A stretch of 64,000 nt of DNA, from NCBI RefSeq assembly GCF_019303495.1, contig NZ_JAEVFI010000011.1:220414-284413 (forward strand), read 5' to 3'. The position numbers and the translations under genes were made by a program. The notes beneath the pieces are model-generated. The model had not been told where the DNA came from, did no database searches, and was given only the letters and a program-made list of their open reading frames with translations. Shown here piece by piece: positions 1-7,875 of the stretch. The first letter of the stretch is position 1, and each line of letters begins with the position of its first letter. The DNA comes from Streptomyces sp. JJ66 (GTDB taxonomy: Bacteria; Actinomycetota; Actinomycetes; Streptomycetales; Streptomycetaceae).

Positions 1-25
1 GGTGGCGCCGTCGCCTGGGCGCGCG

Positions 26-1036
26 TCAGCCCGCGCGGTGGACGACTCCGTCGCACAGGGCGGCCAGGGCGTCCTTCGCGGGGTGCGGCGGCAGCGGGGC
101 CAGCGCGGCGCGGGCCTGCTCGGCGTGGGCGACGGCGTCGCGGCGGGCGAGGTCGAGCGCGGGGTGGGCGCGCAGCCCGGCCAGGGCGTCCGCGTGCCGC
201 GCGTCGTCGGTGAGGTCGCCCTCCAGCAGCCGGACCAGCTCGCGGTCCAACGCGGAGCCGCCCGACGCGGCCAGCGCCCGCAGGTGCAGCACCGGCAGCG
301 TCGCGATGCCCTCGCGCAGGTCGGTGCCCGGCGTCTTGCCGGACTCGTGGCCGTCGGAGGCGATGTCGAGCACGTCGTCAGCGAGCTGGAACGCGGTGCC
401 GATGCGCTCGCCGTACTGGCTGAGGACGGAGACAAGGCGTTCGCCGGCGCCGGACATCAGCGCGCCGAAGCGGCAGGCGACGGCGATGAGCGAGCCCGTC
501 TTCCCGGCGAGGACGTCGAGGTGGTGCTCGATGGCGTCCTGGCCCTCGCGCGGCCCGGCGGTCTCCAGGATCTGGCCGGTGACCAGGCGTTCGAACGCCT
601 CGGCCTGGATGCGCACCGCCTCCGGCCCGAGGTCGGCCAGCACGTGGGAGGCGCGGGCGAAGAGGAAGTCGCCGGTCAGCACGGCGACGGAGTTGTCCCA
701 GTTGGCGTTGGCGCTGGGCACGCCACGGCGCACGTCGGCCTCGTCCATGACGTCGTCGTGGTAGAGCGTGGCCAGGTGGGTCAGCTCGACGACGACGGCG
801 GCGGGGACGACGCCCGGCGCGTACGGGTCGGCGAACTGGGCGGACAGGAGCGTCAGCAGGGGGCGGAACCGCTTGCCGCCGGCGCGGACCAGGTGCTGGG
901 CGGCCTCGGTGATGAAGGGGACGTCACTCTTGGTGGCCTCCATCAGCCCGCGCTCGACAGCGGCCAGCCCGGCCTGGACGTCGGCTTCCAGAGCCTGGTC
1001 CCGCACGTTCAGCCCGAAGGGCTCGACGACGGTCAC
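26..1036 (-). CDS. Polyprenyl diphosphate synthase
   Basis: A 336-aa class I trans-isoprenyl diphosphate synthase that condenses isopentenyl diphosphate onto an allylic primer to make a long prenyl diphosphate. Visible motifs are GGKRFRP (about 53-59), the first aspartate-rich motif HDDVMD (about 93-98) and the second, LADDVLD (about 218-224). The full length and both motifs point to a long-chain (menaquinone side-chain) enzyme rather than a short-chain one; the exact chain length cannot be read. The GTG start follows an AGGAG six bases upstream. It is divergent from fumarylacetoacetase across about 210 bp. A role in supplying the menaquinone tail used with the Nuo and Mqn genes of this window is inferred from family and context. 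Confidence 0.9.
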   Translation of the reverse strand: MTVVEPFGLNVRDQALEADVQAGLAAVERGLMEATKSDVPFITEAAQHLVRAGGKRFRPLLTLLSAQFADPYAPGVVPAAVVVELTHLATLYHDDVMDEADVRRGVPSANANWDNSVAVLTGDFLFARASHVLADLGPEAVRIQAEAFERLVTGQILETAGPREGQDAIEHHLDVLAGKTGSLIAVACRFGALMSGAGERLVSVLSQYGERIGTAFQLADDVLDIASDGHESGKTPGTDLREGIATLPVLHLRALAASGGSALDRELVRLLEGDLTDDARHADALAGLRAHPALDLARRDAVAHAEQARAALAPLPPHPAKDALAALCDGVVHRAG

Positions 1037-1249
1037 GAGGTTCTCCTGTCTGCGCCAGATCTGTCAGCAGATCTACTGGTCTCGGCCGGTACCCGCTGGT
1101 CACCGCCGGTTACTGTGAGGTACACGCACCCTTGGCGTTCTACCGCCGAAGCGTATCCGGTCACCTGTCGATCACGTCAGGCACGTCCCCTCGCTAGCCT
1201 GGGACCGGTCCTGACCGGCGACGACCTCGAAGGCGAGGGCACCACCGAC
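1037..1249. promoter_or_regulatory. Divergent promoter region with AGATCT repeats
   Basis: This 213-bp spacer must carry both the prenyl synthase promoter (-) and the fumarylacetoacetase promoter (+). Two copies of the palindrome AGATCT, six bases apart (about 1056-1073), could form an operator. No consensus promoter hexamers stand out. Confidence 0.4.
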
Positions 1250-2443
1250 ATGCCAGACAACCCTCTTGAGCTGTACGGCCGTGACAATCTCCCCTACGGC
1301 GTCTTCTCCACCGCCGACGCTCCCGGCCACCGCCGGATCGGCGTGCGCTACGGCGGCACCGTCGTGGATCTCGGTGCCGCCGCGACGGCGCTGGGCTCCC
1401 CGCACGCCGACCTGCTGACCGCGCCCACGCTGAACCCCCTGCTGGCGGCGGGCCGCGCGGTGTGGACGGCGGTGCGCGCGGACCTGCGCGGCTGGCTGGC
1501 CGAGCGCGAGGCCGAGCTGCTCCGCGTCCCGCTCGCCGACGTCACCTTGCACCTGCCGTTCGAGGTCGCCGACTACGTGGACTTCTACGCCAGCGAGCAC
1601 CACGCCACCAACGTCGGCCGCATGTTCCGCCCGGACGGCGAACCGCTCACGCCCAACTGGAAGCACCTGCCCATCGGTTACCACGGCCGCGCGGGCACGG
1701 TCGTCGTCTCCGGCACGCCGGTGCGACGGCCGCACGGGCAGCGCCGCACGCCGGACGGGCCGGTGTTCGGGCCCTCCCAGCGGCTGGACATCGAGGCGGA
1801 GGTCGGCTTCGTCGTGGGCACGCCGTCCACGCTCGGCGAGCCGGTGCCGCAGTCCGCGTTCCGGGAGCACGTCTTCGGCGTCTGCCTGCTCAACGACTGG
1901 TCGGCGCGCGACATCCAGGCGTGGGAGTACGTGCCGCTGGGCCCGTTCCTCGGCAAGTCCTTCGCCACCTCCGTCTCCGCGTGGATCACGCCGCTGGAGG
2001 CGCTGGACGCCGCCCGCGTCGCCCCGCCCGAGCGCACCCACCCGCTGCTGGACTACCTCGCCGACGACGCCGGCTCCGCCGGGGAACCCGCCGGGTTCGA
2101 CCTGCGCATCAGCGTCACGCTCAACGGCACCACCATCGCCGAGCCGCCGTTCTCCGCGATGTACTGGACGGCCGCGCAGCAGCTCGCGCACCTGACGGTC
2201 AACGGCGCCTCACTGCGCACCGGCGACCTGTTCGCCTCCGGCACCGTCAGCGGCCCCGAGCCGCACCAGCGCGGCTGCCTGCTGGAGCTGACGTGGTCGG
2301 GCGAGAACCCGCTCCGGCTCCAGGACGGCGAGCGGACGTTCCTGGAGGACGGCGACGAGGTGGTGCTCACCGCGTGGGCACCGGGGCCGGACGGTGCGCG
2401 GATCGGCCTGGGAGAGGTCGCGGGCAAGGTCTACAAAGCCTGA
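1250..2443 (+). CDS. fahA: Fumarylacetoacetase
   Basis: A 397-aa enzyme for the last step of tyrosine and homogentisate breakdown, hydrolysing 4-fumarylacetoacetate to fumarate and acetoacetate. Family landmarks are present in order: the DYVDFYASEHHATNVGRMF region (about 108-126) with the metal Asp and catalytic His, the E-x-E metal ligands in DIEAEVGFVVG, the LLNDWSARDIQ aspartate segment, and the lysine in PFLGKSF. Length is close to the eukaryotic enzyme (about 420 aa). The frame is open far upstream, but that stretch is antisense to the prenyl synthase; homology begins at the ATG at 1250. No other tyrosine-catabolic genes are adjacent. Confidence 0.93.
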   Translation: MPDNPLELYGRDNLPYGVFSTADAPGHRRIGVRYGGTVVDLGAAATALGSPHADLLTAPTLNPLLAAGRAVWTAVRADLRGWLAEREAELLRVPLADVTLHLPFEVADYVDFYASEHHATNVGRMFRPDGEPLTPNWKHLPIGYHGRAGTVVVSGTPVRRPHGQRRTPDGPVFGPSQRLDIEAEVGFVVGTPSTLGEPVPQSAFREHVFGVCLLNDWSARDIQAWEYVPLGPFLGKSFATSVSAWITPLEALDAARVAPPERTHPLLDYLADDAGSAGEPAGFDLRISVTLNGTTIAEPPFSAMYWTAAQQLAHLTVNGASLRTGDLFASGTVSGPEPHQRGCLLELTWSGENPLRLQDGERTFLEDGDEVVLTAWAPGPDGARIGLGEVAGKVYKA

Positions 2444-2510
2444 CCCCACGGGGGTTACGGTAAGCCGATTTCTCTGCTCGTCCACAGGTATCAGGTATAG
2501 GGGAGGAACA

Positions 2511-3194
2511 GTGCGGATACGGGCGCGGGGTGCGGGTGCGGCCGTCGCGGTGGCGGCGGCGCTCCTGATCAGCGGGTGCGGCAGCGGGGGCGACGACGCC
2601 GAGGACAAGCCGGACACCTCGGAGTCGTCCTCCGCCCCGGCCGACGGCGACACGGGCGGCGACGGGGACGGCGGTGGCGACGGGGACACCGGCGGGGACG
2701 GCGGCGCCGGGAGTGGCGACGGCGGAAGCGGTGACGGCGGCGACGAGGGTCAGGACGAGACCGGCGGGGACGGCGGCGCCGGGAAAGGCGCTGACGGCGG
2801 CAGCGGAGACGACGGCGCTGACGGCGGCAGGGACGAGGGCGCTGACGGCGGCGGGGACGGCGACCCCGGCGAGCCCAGCACCGCGATGAAGCCGTTCCAG
2901 GGCGCCTGGCTCAGTGCCATGCCCGGCACCGACGCCCAGGGCATCGTCATGGTCAACATCACCGACAACCTGATCGGCGTCGCCGACCAGACCCTGTGCT
3001 CCGGCACCGTGGACGAGAGCAAGAAGCCGCTCACGGCCACCCTGAAGTGCGAGGGCGAAGGCGGCGAGAAGTACACCAAGGCCACCATCAACGGCGTCAA
3101 GGACGGCAAGCTGTCCATCACCTGGGCCTCGGGCGGCGCTGAGGAGTACCTCTCCGCGCAGAAGATGGACGGTGCACCCTCGTTCGACCAGTAG
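2511..3194 (+). CDS. Lipoprotein with Asp/Gly-rich linker, paralogue of the next gene
   Basis: A 227-aa predicted lipoprotein. The GTG start is three bases after GGGGAGGA. A signal peptide ends in the lipobox LISGC (cysteine near residue 22). An acidic Asp/Gly/Ser stretch of roughly 85 residues follows, then a C-terminal globular domain of about 100 residues with two cysteines (in LCSGTV and LKCEGE) and a final SITWASGG strand. The next gene has the same C-terminal layout, so the two are tandem duplicates with different linkers. Function is unknown; an extracytoplasmic beta-rich domain on a flexible tether is the most that can be said. Confidence 0.8.
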   Translation: MRIRARGAGAAVAVAAALLISGCGSGGDDAEDKPDTSESSSAPADGDTGGDGDGGGDGDTGGDGGAGSGDGGSGDGGDEGQDETGGDGGAGKGADGGSGDDGADGGRDEGADGGGDGDPGEPSTAMKPFQGAWLSAMPGTDAQGIVMVNITDNLIGVADQTLCSGTVDESKKPLTATLKCEGEGGEKYTKATINGVKDGKLSITWASGGAEEYLSAQKMDGAPSFDQ

Positions 3195-3309
3195 ACGGCC
3201 AGCTCCGACGGCCCCTCCCAGGTGGCGTGCCCGACCTGGAGCGATGGCCGTCGCACGGCCGCGATGCTGCTAGCTTGACCGCCATCTGTTCCGGAACGTA
3301 GGAGTGAAC

Positions 3310-3798
3310 ATGCGCACGTCAGCGCGGGTGACGGGGACGGCGGCAGCGATCGCGGCCGTGCTGCTGAGCGGCGGATGCGGCCAGGGCGGCGACGGCGAGG
3401 ACGAGAAGCCCGCGGCCGAGAAGTCGCAGAACACCGGCGTCGATCCGGAGACGGAGCGTCAGCCCGGCACCGTGCAGGGCATCTGGCGCACCAGCGCGGA
3501 CGGCGAGGAGCTGGTGCTGAGCATCTTCGCCGACGGCGTTTCCCTGGTCCGGGAATCCGGCACCTGCGACGGCCGCGTGACGGAAGCCGACCAGCCCACG
3601 CTCACCCTCACCTGCAACGGCGACCAGGGCGACAACGGCACGGAGCGCAGCAACGGCACCGTGGAGAAGGTAGACAGCGAGGAGCTGACCATCTCCTGGA
3701 ACAGCGGCGCGACCGACACCTACACCAAGATCGCCGACGCCCCCAAAGACATGCCCACCGACCTCGGCGACCTAGAAGACCTCATCCCCCAGAACTGA
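3310..3798 (+). CDS. Lipoprotein, paralogue of the preceding gene
   Basis: A 162-aa predicted lipoprotein with lipobox LSGGC and a short charged linker. The C-terminal domain matches the neighbour's: GTCDGRV, LTLTCNGD and LTISWNSGATDTY correspond to LCSGTV, ATLKCEG and LSITWASGG. The ATG at 3310 has GGAG five bases upstream; the GTG at 3304 overlaps that ribosome-binding site, so ATG is preferred. It lies about 115 bp downstream of its paralogue. The role is unknown. Confidence 0.78.
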   Translation: MRTSARVTGTAAAIAAVLLSGGCGQGGDGEDEKPAAEKSQNTGVDPETERQPGTVQGIWRTSADGEELVLSIFADGVSLVRESGTCDGRVTEADQPTLTLTCNGDQGDNGTERSNGTVEKVDSEELTISWNSGATDTYTKIADAPKDMPTDLGDLEDLIPQN

Positions 3799-3963
3799 CT
3801 TATCCGGTCCAGAAATTGAAGGTGCGAGCTTGCCGAACTGATCTAGGGGCTTCCCAGTGAGCGACGACGCATCGGCTTACGTAGCCGCCAACGTAGCCAT
3901 AGCCTCCGCGCCAGTGACAGACCGGTTCGGTGCGAGTTTCGTTAGTCGCCGCGCGGTGGTGGA

Positions 3964-4377
3964 TCAGGAAGTCATAGCCCCGTCCAGGTACTCCTGCACT
4001 GGCTCGAACAGGCCGTAGGGCACGTACTCCGGGATGTCGCCATGGGCAACCCAGGCGAGCTCGGCCAGCTCTTCCGCGTCCACCACCTGAGCCGTACCGC
4101 CCAGTTTCCGGCAGGCAGTATACGACATGAGGCGTCCCGTCTTCGGGTGAACGCGCTCGCCGAGCAGCTTGACCGCAGCCACGGTCAGCCCAGTCTCCTC
4201 CCGGGTCTCCCGCACAGCGGCGTCCTCGCGCTCCTCGCCTGGCTCGACCTCTCCGGCCGGGAACTGCCAGGACAGCTGCCCCTCTCTGACCCGGCGGCGG
4301 ACCATGAGCACACGGCCCTCGTGAACAACGATGGCGGCGGCGATACCGGGCTGCTCATCCGTCTGCTGCTGCGTCAC
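3964..4377 (-). CDS. Nudix hydrolase
   Basis: A 137-aa single-domain Nudix protein. The Nudix box is complete: G-x5-E-x7-RETREETG-L, starting in the segment PAGEVEPGE. Members hydrolyse a nucleoside diphosphate linked to another moiety; the substrate cannot be predicted. The GTG start at 4377 overlaps the stop of the upstream Nudix gene in a GTGA junction and follows GGAGGAG at five bases. A longer in-frame start at 4461 would run through the upstream gene and is rejected. The two Nudix genes are therefore translationally coupled. Confidence 0.85.
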   Translation of the reverse strand: MTQQQTDEQPGIAAAIVVHEGRVLMVRRRVREGQLSWQFPAGEVEPGEEREDAAVRETREETGLTVAAVKLLGERVHPKTGRLMSYTACRKLGGTAQVVDAEELAELAWVAHGDIPEYVPYGLFEPVQEYLDGAMTS

Positions 4378-5033
4378 GTCTGCTCCTCCAGGACGGCCAG
4401 GATGGGTGGGAAGATCGTATCGACGGGGATGAAGCGGGGCACTGCGTTTCCAGGAACCCACATCACGTCGATATTCTCGGCCGTGTCGGTGTTGGTGGCC
4501 TCGCCAGCCAGGTACTCACAGAGGAAGTACTCGCACAGCACACCGGTCGTGGGGTGGAGACGATTGCCCAGGTTCTTCCGCACCGCGCAGTGGACTCCCG
4601 TCTCGTCCAATGTCTCCCGCACTGTGGTGATCTCCGGCTTGTTTCCCGGCTTGATGACTCCAGCCGGAAACTGCCACGTGATTCCCGCAACATCGTTGTC
4701 CCGTCGGCATACCAGAAGGACATCGCTGTCGCGGGCGACCACCGCGATGGCCACTCGCAGCGCCTGCGCGCCGGGCGGTGTCGAGTCTGCTGACGCCAGC
4801 TCCTTTGCCAGCAAGAGAGCGAAACGCTGTCGGGCAGCCGGAGGAGCCTGTTCGTGGGCTGTGTCGAGTAGCTGCTGCATCTCCCGGCGAGGCACAACGA
4901 ATGCGTCAGAGTGCCAACTGGCCACCGTTCTGACGGCGATGCCCAAGTGAGCGGCGAACTGTTCGTTGCCGAGCCGTAGGGCGGACTGCAGCAGGCACGC
5001 GTACCTGCCGCTCCAGCGCTCGATCACGTCCAC
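4374..5033 (-). CDS. HTH-Nudix protein with a degenerate Nudix box
   Basis: A 219-aa protein. Residues 1-75 look like a helix-turn-helix module (AAHLGIAVRTVASWHS resembles the recognition-helix region of XRE-type domains). Residues 80-215 form a Nudix domain. Its Nudix box keeps the G, the RE pair and the final EtG, but one conserved Glu is Asn (PGNKPE) and one of the paired Glu is Asp (LDETG), so catalysis may be weakened or the domain may only sense ligand. It is followed by the intact Nudix gene through a GTGA overlap, which suggests a regulator-plus-enzyme or sensing pair. Confidence 0.75.
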   Translation of the reverse strand: MDVIERWSGRYACLLQSALRLGNEQFAAHLGIAVRTVASWHSDAFVVPRREMQQLLDTAHEQAPPAARQRFALLLAKELASADSTPPGAQALRVAIAVVARDSDVLLVCRRDNDVAGITWQFPAGVIKPGNKPEITTVRETLDETGVHCAVRKNLGNRLHPTTGVLCEYFLCEYLAGEATNTDTAENIDVMWVPGNAVPRFIPVDTIFPPILAVLEEQT

Positions 5034-5438
5034 AAGCCTGCCCCCTCATCGCCGCCACAGTGCAAAACTTCTGGTGCCGAAAGTGCACTCCCACTGCATC
5101 GGCACCGCATGGCCCTGCGCGAAGAGCCCCGGAAGAATCGGAGTCACCCGGGGGCAAGGAGCCACCACCGAAGGCTCACGCCTTGGGAGGCATAGGAGAG
5201 ACACGACTGCACCAACGGTCACAGGGAGATTCTAGGTACGCACCCTCCGTGGAGGGCGCGAAATAACAAGTTGGCCGAATCCGGACTCTCGATGGCCGAT
5301 CAACCGCACCTCAGCCGATGATCGCCCATCCAGGACAGGCGTCCGTACGTCTGTACCGCCCTGCCAGCGCCGGTAACCTCAACGGATGACGGCTGATTGC
5401 GCGTCACTTCAATTAAGTAACAAGGCGAAAGGGAGCCA
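5034..5438. other. Intergenic region between divergent genes
   Basis: A 405-bp region that must contain promoters for the Nudix pair (-) and the NDPK-like gene (+). A TGCACT element appears twice near 5060-5090 on the minus strand. Short frames here show no recognisable protein. Base composition is visibly less GC-rich than the core genes. Confidence 0.4.
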
Positions 5439-5948
5439 ATGGCTGAGGTTCAGGCACACACTGTCGAGCGCACACTCGTCCTGCTCAAGCCCGATGCACT
5501 GGCCCGTGGACTGGCAGGAAGGATCATCACGCGGTTCGAGGAAGCCGCGCTGAAGATCGTCGGCACGAAGATGAAGTGGATGGACGAGGAGTTCACCCGC
5601 AAGCACTACTTCGACCTGGAAGAGCGGCTGGGATCGGAGGTTTACAGCGTCACGGCGACGTTCATGCAGCAGGGCCCCGTCATCGCCCTGGTACTGGAGG
5701 GATTCGACGCCATTGCCACGGTCCGCAAGATCGTCGGCAGCACGTACCCGAACCAGGCCCCGGCCGGAACAGTTCGGGGGGACTTCTCCCACTACAGCGC
5801 CGCGGGCAGCGTCGCCTCGGGCAAGGCGGTCGCGAACCTCGTGCACGCTTCCGGCAACGCAGAGGAGGCCAAGCAGGAGGTGGGGCTGTGGTTCGACATG
5901 AGCGAACTGCAGGACTACAAGACACTAGCTGAGATCTACACGTACTAG
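5439..5948 (+). CDS. Nucleoside-diphosphate-kinase-like protein
   Basis: A 169-aa protein with the NDP kinase fold: LLKPDA (Lys17), the TVRKIVGSTYPNQA segment (Arg96), GTVRGDF (Arg113), and Asn133 with His136 in NLVHASG. The His matches the phosphohistidine. The canonical NxxHGSDS is altered to NLVHASGN, losing the Gly and Asp beside the histidine, and a short insertion precedes it. It differs from typical housekeeping Ndk in length and active-site context, so this looks like an accessory paralogue whose activity is uncertain. The start has AAAGGGAG upstream. It sits at the head of the lower-GC cassette that ends at 10106. Confidence 0.75.
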   Translation: MAEVQAHTVERTLVLLKPDALARGLAGRIITRFEEAALKIVGTKMKWMDEEFTRKHYFDLEERLGSEVYSVTATFMQQGPVIALVLEGFDAIATVRKIVGSTYPNQAPAGTVRGDFSHYSAAGSVASGKAVANLVHASGNAEEAKQEVGLWFDMSELQDYKTLAEIYTY

Positions 5949-6028
5949 CAGCGGGTCACGGCGTCACCCACGGGGCGTCATGACGTTGAACACCATTGGG
6001 GCACGAACGCTTGAACCGAGAGGGCACC

Positions 6029-6328
6029 ATGACCAGCCAGACCCGCATGGCCTCCACCGACGAACTGGAGACGATCTTCCAGCGTGAGCTGGCGACCGAC
6101 CGGTGGGCGGCCACCGAGACCGCGTACGCCCTGGCTGTGCGCCACCGCGACCTGGGCGACTGGCCCGCGTCGCGTGAGTGGGTCCAGCAGTGCTTGCGCC
6201 TGCTGGAAGGATTCCCCAGCGAGACAGAGGAGCAGGTCGCCACCGGCCGCACGTCGGTGGGCGACGTCCAGCTGCCGACCTACCTGCACTCGGGAGTCGT
6301 CAAGGAACGCTTCGGCACCCTCGGCTGA
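6029..6328 (+). CDS. Small helical protein of unknown function
   Basis: A 99-aa protein with no family I recognise. It is predicted mostly alpha-helical; the repeated Ala, Trp and Leu spacing in AATETAYALAVRHRDLGDW and WVQQCLRLLEG hints at a TPR-like helical pair. The ATG at 6029 follows GAGAGG; an upstream TTG is less likely. It lies 80 bp after the NDPK-like gene and ends just before a strong hairpin, so it probably closes that transcript. Confidence 0.6.
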   Translation: MTSQTRMASTDELETIFQRELATDRWAATETAYALAVRHRDLGDWPASREWVQQCLRLLEGFPSETEEQVATGRTSVGDVQLPTYLHSGVVKERFGTLG

Positions 6329-6345
6329 CATCCGGCGATTCATCC

Positions 6346-6385
6346 GGGGTGATGCGGCCTGAAACCGATCCGGCCGCATCACCCC
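6346..6385 (+). terminator. Terminator hairpin
   Basis: A perfect 14-bp stem (GGGGTGATGCGGCC pairing with GGCCGCATCACCCC, loop of 12) begins 17 bp after the 99-aa gene. It separates that gene from the CYTH-led operon. There is no U-tract, as is common in actinomycetes. Confidence 0.75.
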
Positions 6386-6484
6386 GCTCGAACACCAACC
6401 CCATAACGATCGCCCGACCGGACAGCCCCTCACGGCAGGGTCCGGCTGGCTTCGCTATGCCTGAAACGAGGAGGAAGCAGCCCA

Positions 6485-7069
6485 GTGGCCGTCGAGATTG
6501 AGATGCGCGCCCGCTTCACCAAGGAGGCTCACGACCGGCTCGTCACCCGCCTGAAGGCGGGCGGAGAGGACTTGGGCCCCGACGACAAGCACATCTACTT
6601 CTACGTGCTCCCTGCCCAACTCCTCAAGGTTACGGACAACACCACCGCCGACACCGCGAAGGTCACTTTGAAAGGGAGCAAGATCGGACGGGGCACGGCC
6701 TTCGAGGAGACCGAGTTCGCCATCGCCCCCAACGACGTTCCCGCCGCGGTGAAGGTGTTCAACGCCCTCGGCTTCGAGACAGCGATGCACGAGGCGTTCA
6801 ACTTCCGTCACAACTTCCGCTTCGACGGCGTCGAGATCGCGGTCAAGTGGAGTGAGGCGTGGGGCTACCACGCCGAGTTCGAGGTGCTGCTGGAAGACGG
6901 CGCCCCGGCTGCCGCCCGCGCCGAAGCCGAAGCCAAGATCACGGACGTCGCCACGGCGCTCGGTGTGACGCTGATGACGGAGCAGGAGCTGGCCGACTTC
7001 ACCGCCGCCTTCGAGGCGGCCGAGAAGGAGCGCAAGGAGCGCGAGCAGCAGACCGCGCCGATCCGGTAG
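6485..7069 (+). CDS. CYTH-like domain protein
   Basis: A 194-aa protein that resembles the CYTH fold (class IV adenylate cyclase / thiamine triphosphatase superfamily). It starts with the E-x-E strand (VEIEMRARF), has a VTLKG strand, the EETEFAI strand and a C-terminal half with VEIAVKWSEAWGYHAEFEV, matching the D-x-V..G-x-F-x-E-x-E pattern with substitutions. CYTH enzymes bind triphosphates in a beta-tunnel. Several basic residues expected there are replaced, so the substrate and even catalysis are uncertain. A charged helix ends the protein. The GTG start follows GAGGAGGAAG. First gene of a four-gene operon with HD, unknown and methyltransferase genes. Confidence 0.6.
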   Translation: MAVEIEMRARFTKEAHDRLVTRLKAGGEDLGPDDKHIYFYVLPAQLLKVTDNTTADTAKVTLKGSKIGRGTAFEETEFAIAPNDVPAAVKVFNALGFETAMHEAFNFRHNFRFDGVEIAVKWSEAWGYHAEFEVLLEDGAPAAARAEAEAKITDVATALGVTLMTEQELADFTAAFEAAEKERKEREQQTAPIR

Positions 7070-7108
7070 AGAACATCACCGCGGAGACCACCAAGGGGGT
7101 GGGCACGA

Positions 7109-7873
7109 GTGAGCACGACCCCGTTGACCGCAAGTCTGATCGACCTGGCTGCCCGAGGACAGCTCCCGCTCCACCAGCACATGGACCACGCCACCATCGC
7201 GTGGATCAGCGACAACAAACCCGACCTCCCCCCGGCTACGCGGCTGGCCATGCGCCCGCAGTCGAAGAAACTGCTCGCACACGGCGGACTGCCCACCCGG
7301 TGGTGGGCCGACCCCCGCCTGTACACATCGCTCCACGGCGTCCGGCACGCCATGAGGACGGCAGCGCTCGCCGCCGTCCTTGCAGAGGCGAACAGCCTCG
7401 ACGACGCCGATACCGCCACAGCGGTACTCGCCGCCGCCGTACACGATTGCCAACGACGCCATGACCAGGACGACCGAGGACATGGAGCCCGCGCGGCCAT
7501 CTGGCTCGCCGCGAACGCAGACACCGTCTGGGTCCACTTCGGCCTCACCGCCACATCCCGGCGGATCGTGCAGGCGGCCACCGCCGTTCGACTGCACGAC
7601 ATTCCGTACGAGGCGTTCACCGCAGACGACACGTCGGACCACGCCCGGACCGGCCGCATCACCGACGTGGTCAAGGCCGCCGATGCCCTGGACCGCTACC
7701 GCCTGCCGAAGCTGAAGTGGTGGCCAAACTCCAGCTACGTCCGCGAACCCGTCTTTGACCAGCTACGCGCTCTCGCCTTCGACCTGGTTCTCGTCTCGGA
7801 GCGTGCCTACCTCGCCGGGGCCAGCGGCCCCGAGGCTGTCCGCTACGCCCTCGCTGAGAAGGGCCTACTCTGA
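7109..7873 (+). CDS. HD-domain phosphohydrolase-like protein
   Basis: A 254-aa protein with an HD-type metal site: His76/His80 in SLHGVRH, the His112-Asp113 doublet in AVHDCQR, His125 in DRGHGARAA, and Asp192/Asp195 in KAADALDR. This is the order seen in HD phosphohydrolases acting on nucleotides or cyclic nucleotides. No second catalytic or sensory domain is visible; the first 65 residues are unassigned. The GTG start is 39 bp after the CYTH gene, and the next gene begins 2 bp after this stop, so the two are translationally linked. A nucleotide substrate is plausible given the NDPK-like and CYTH neighbours, but that is inference. Confidence 0.72.
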   Translation: MSTTPLTASLIDLAARGQLPLHQHMDHATIAWISDNKPDLPPATRLAMRPQSKKLLAHGGLPTRWWADPRLYTSLHGVRHAMRTAALAAVLAEANSLDDADTATAVLAAAVHDCQRRHDQDDRGHGARAAIWLAANADTVWVHFGLTATSRRIVQAATAVRLHDIPYEAFTADDTSDHARTGRITDVVKAADALDRYRLPKLKWWPNSSYVREPVFDQLRALAFDLVLVSERAYLAGASGPEAVRYALAEKGLL

Positions 7874-7875
7874 CC

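Noticed and set aside
3857..4018. A 53-codon plus-strand frame starting GTG near 3857
   Set aside because: It has a weak ribosome-binding site, runs antisense into the Nudix gene, and has no known motif.
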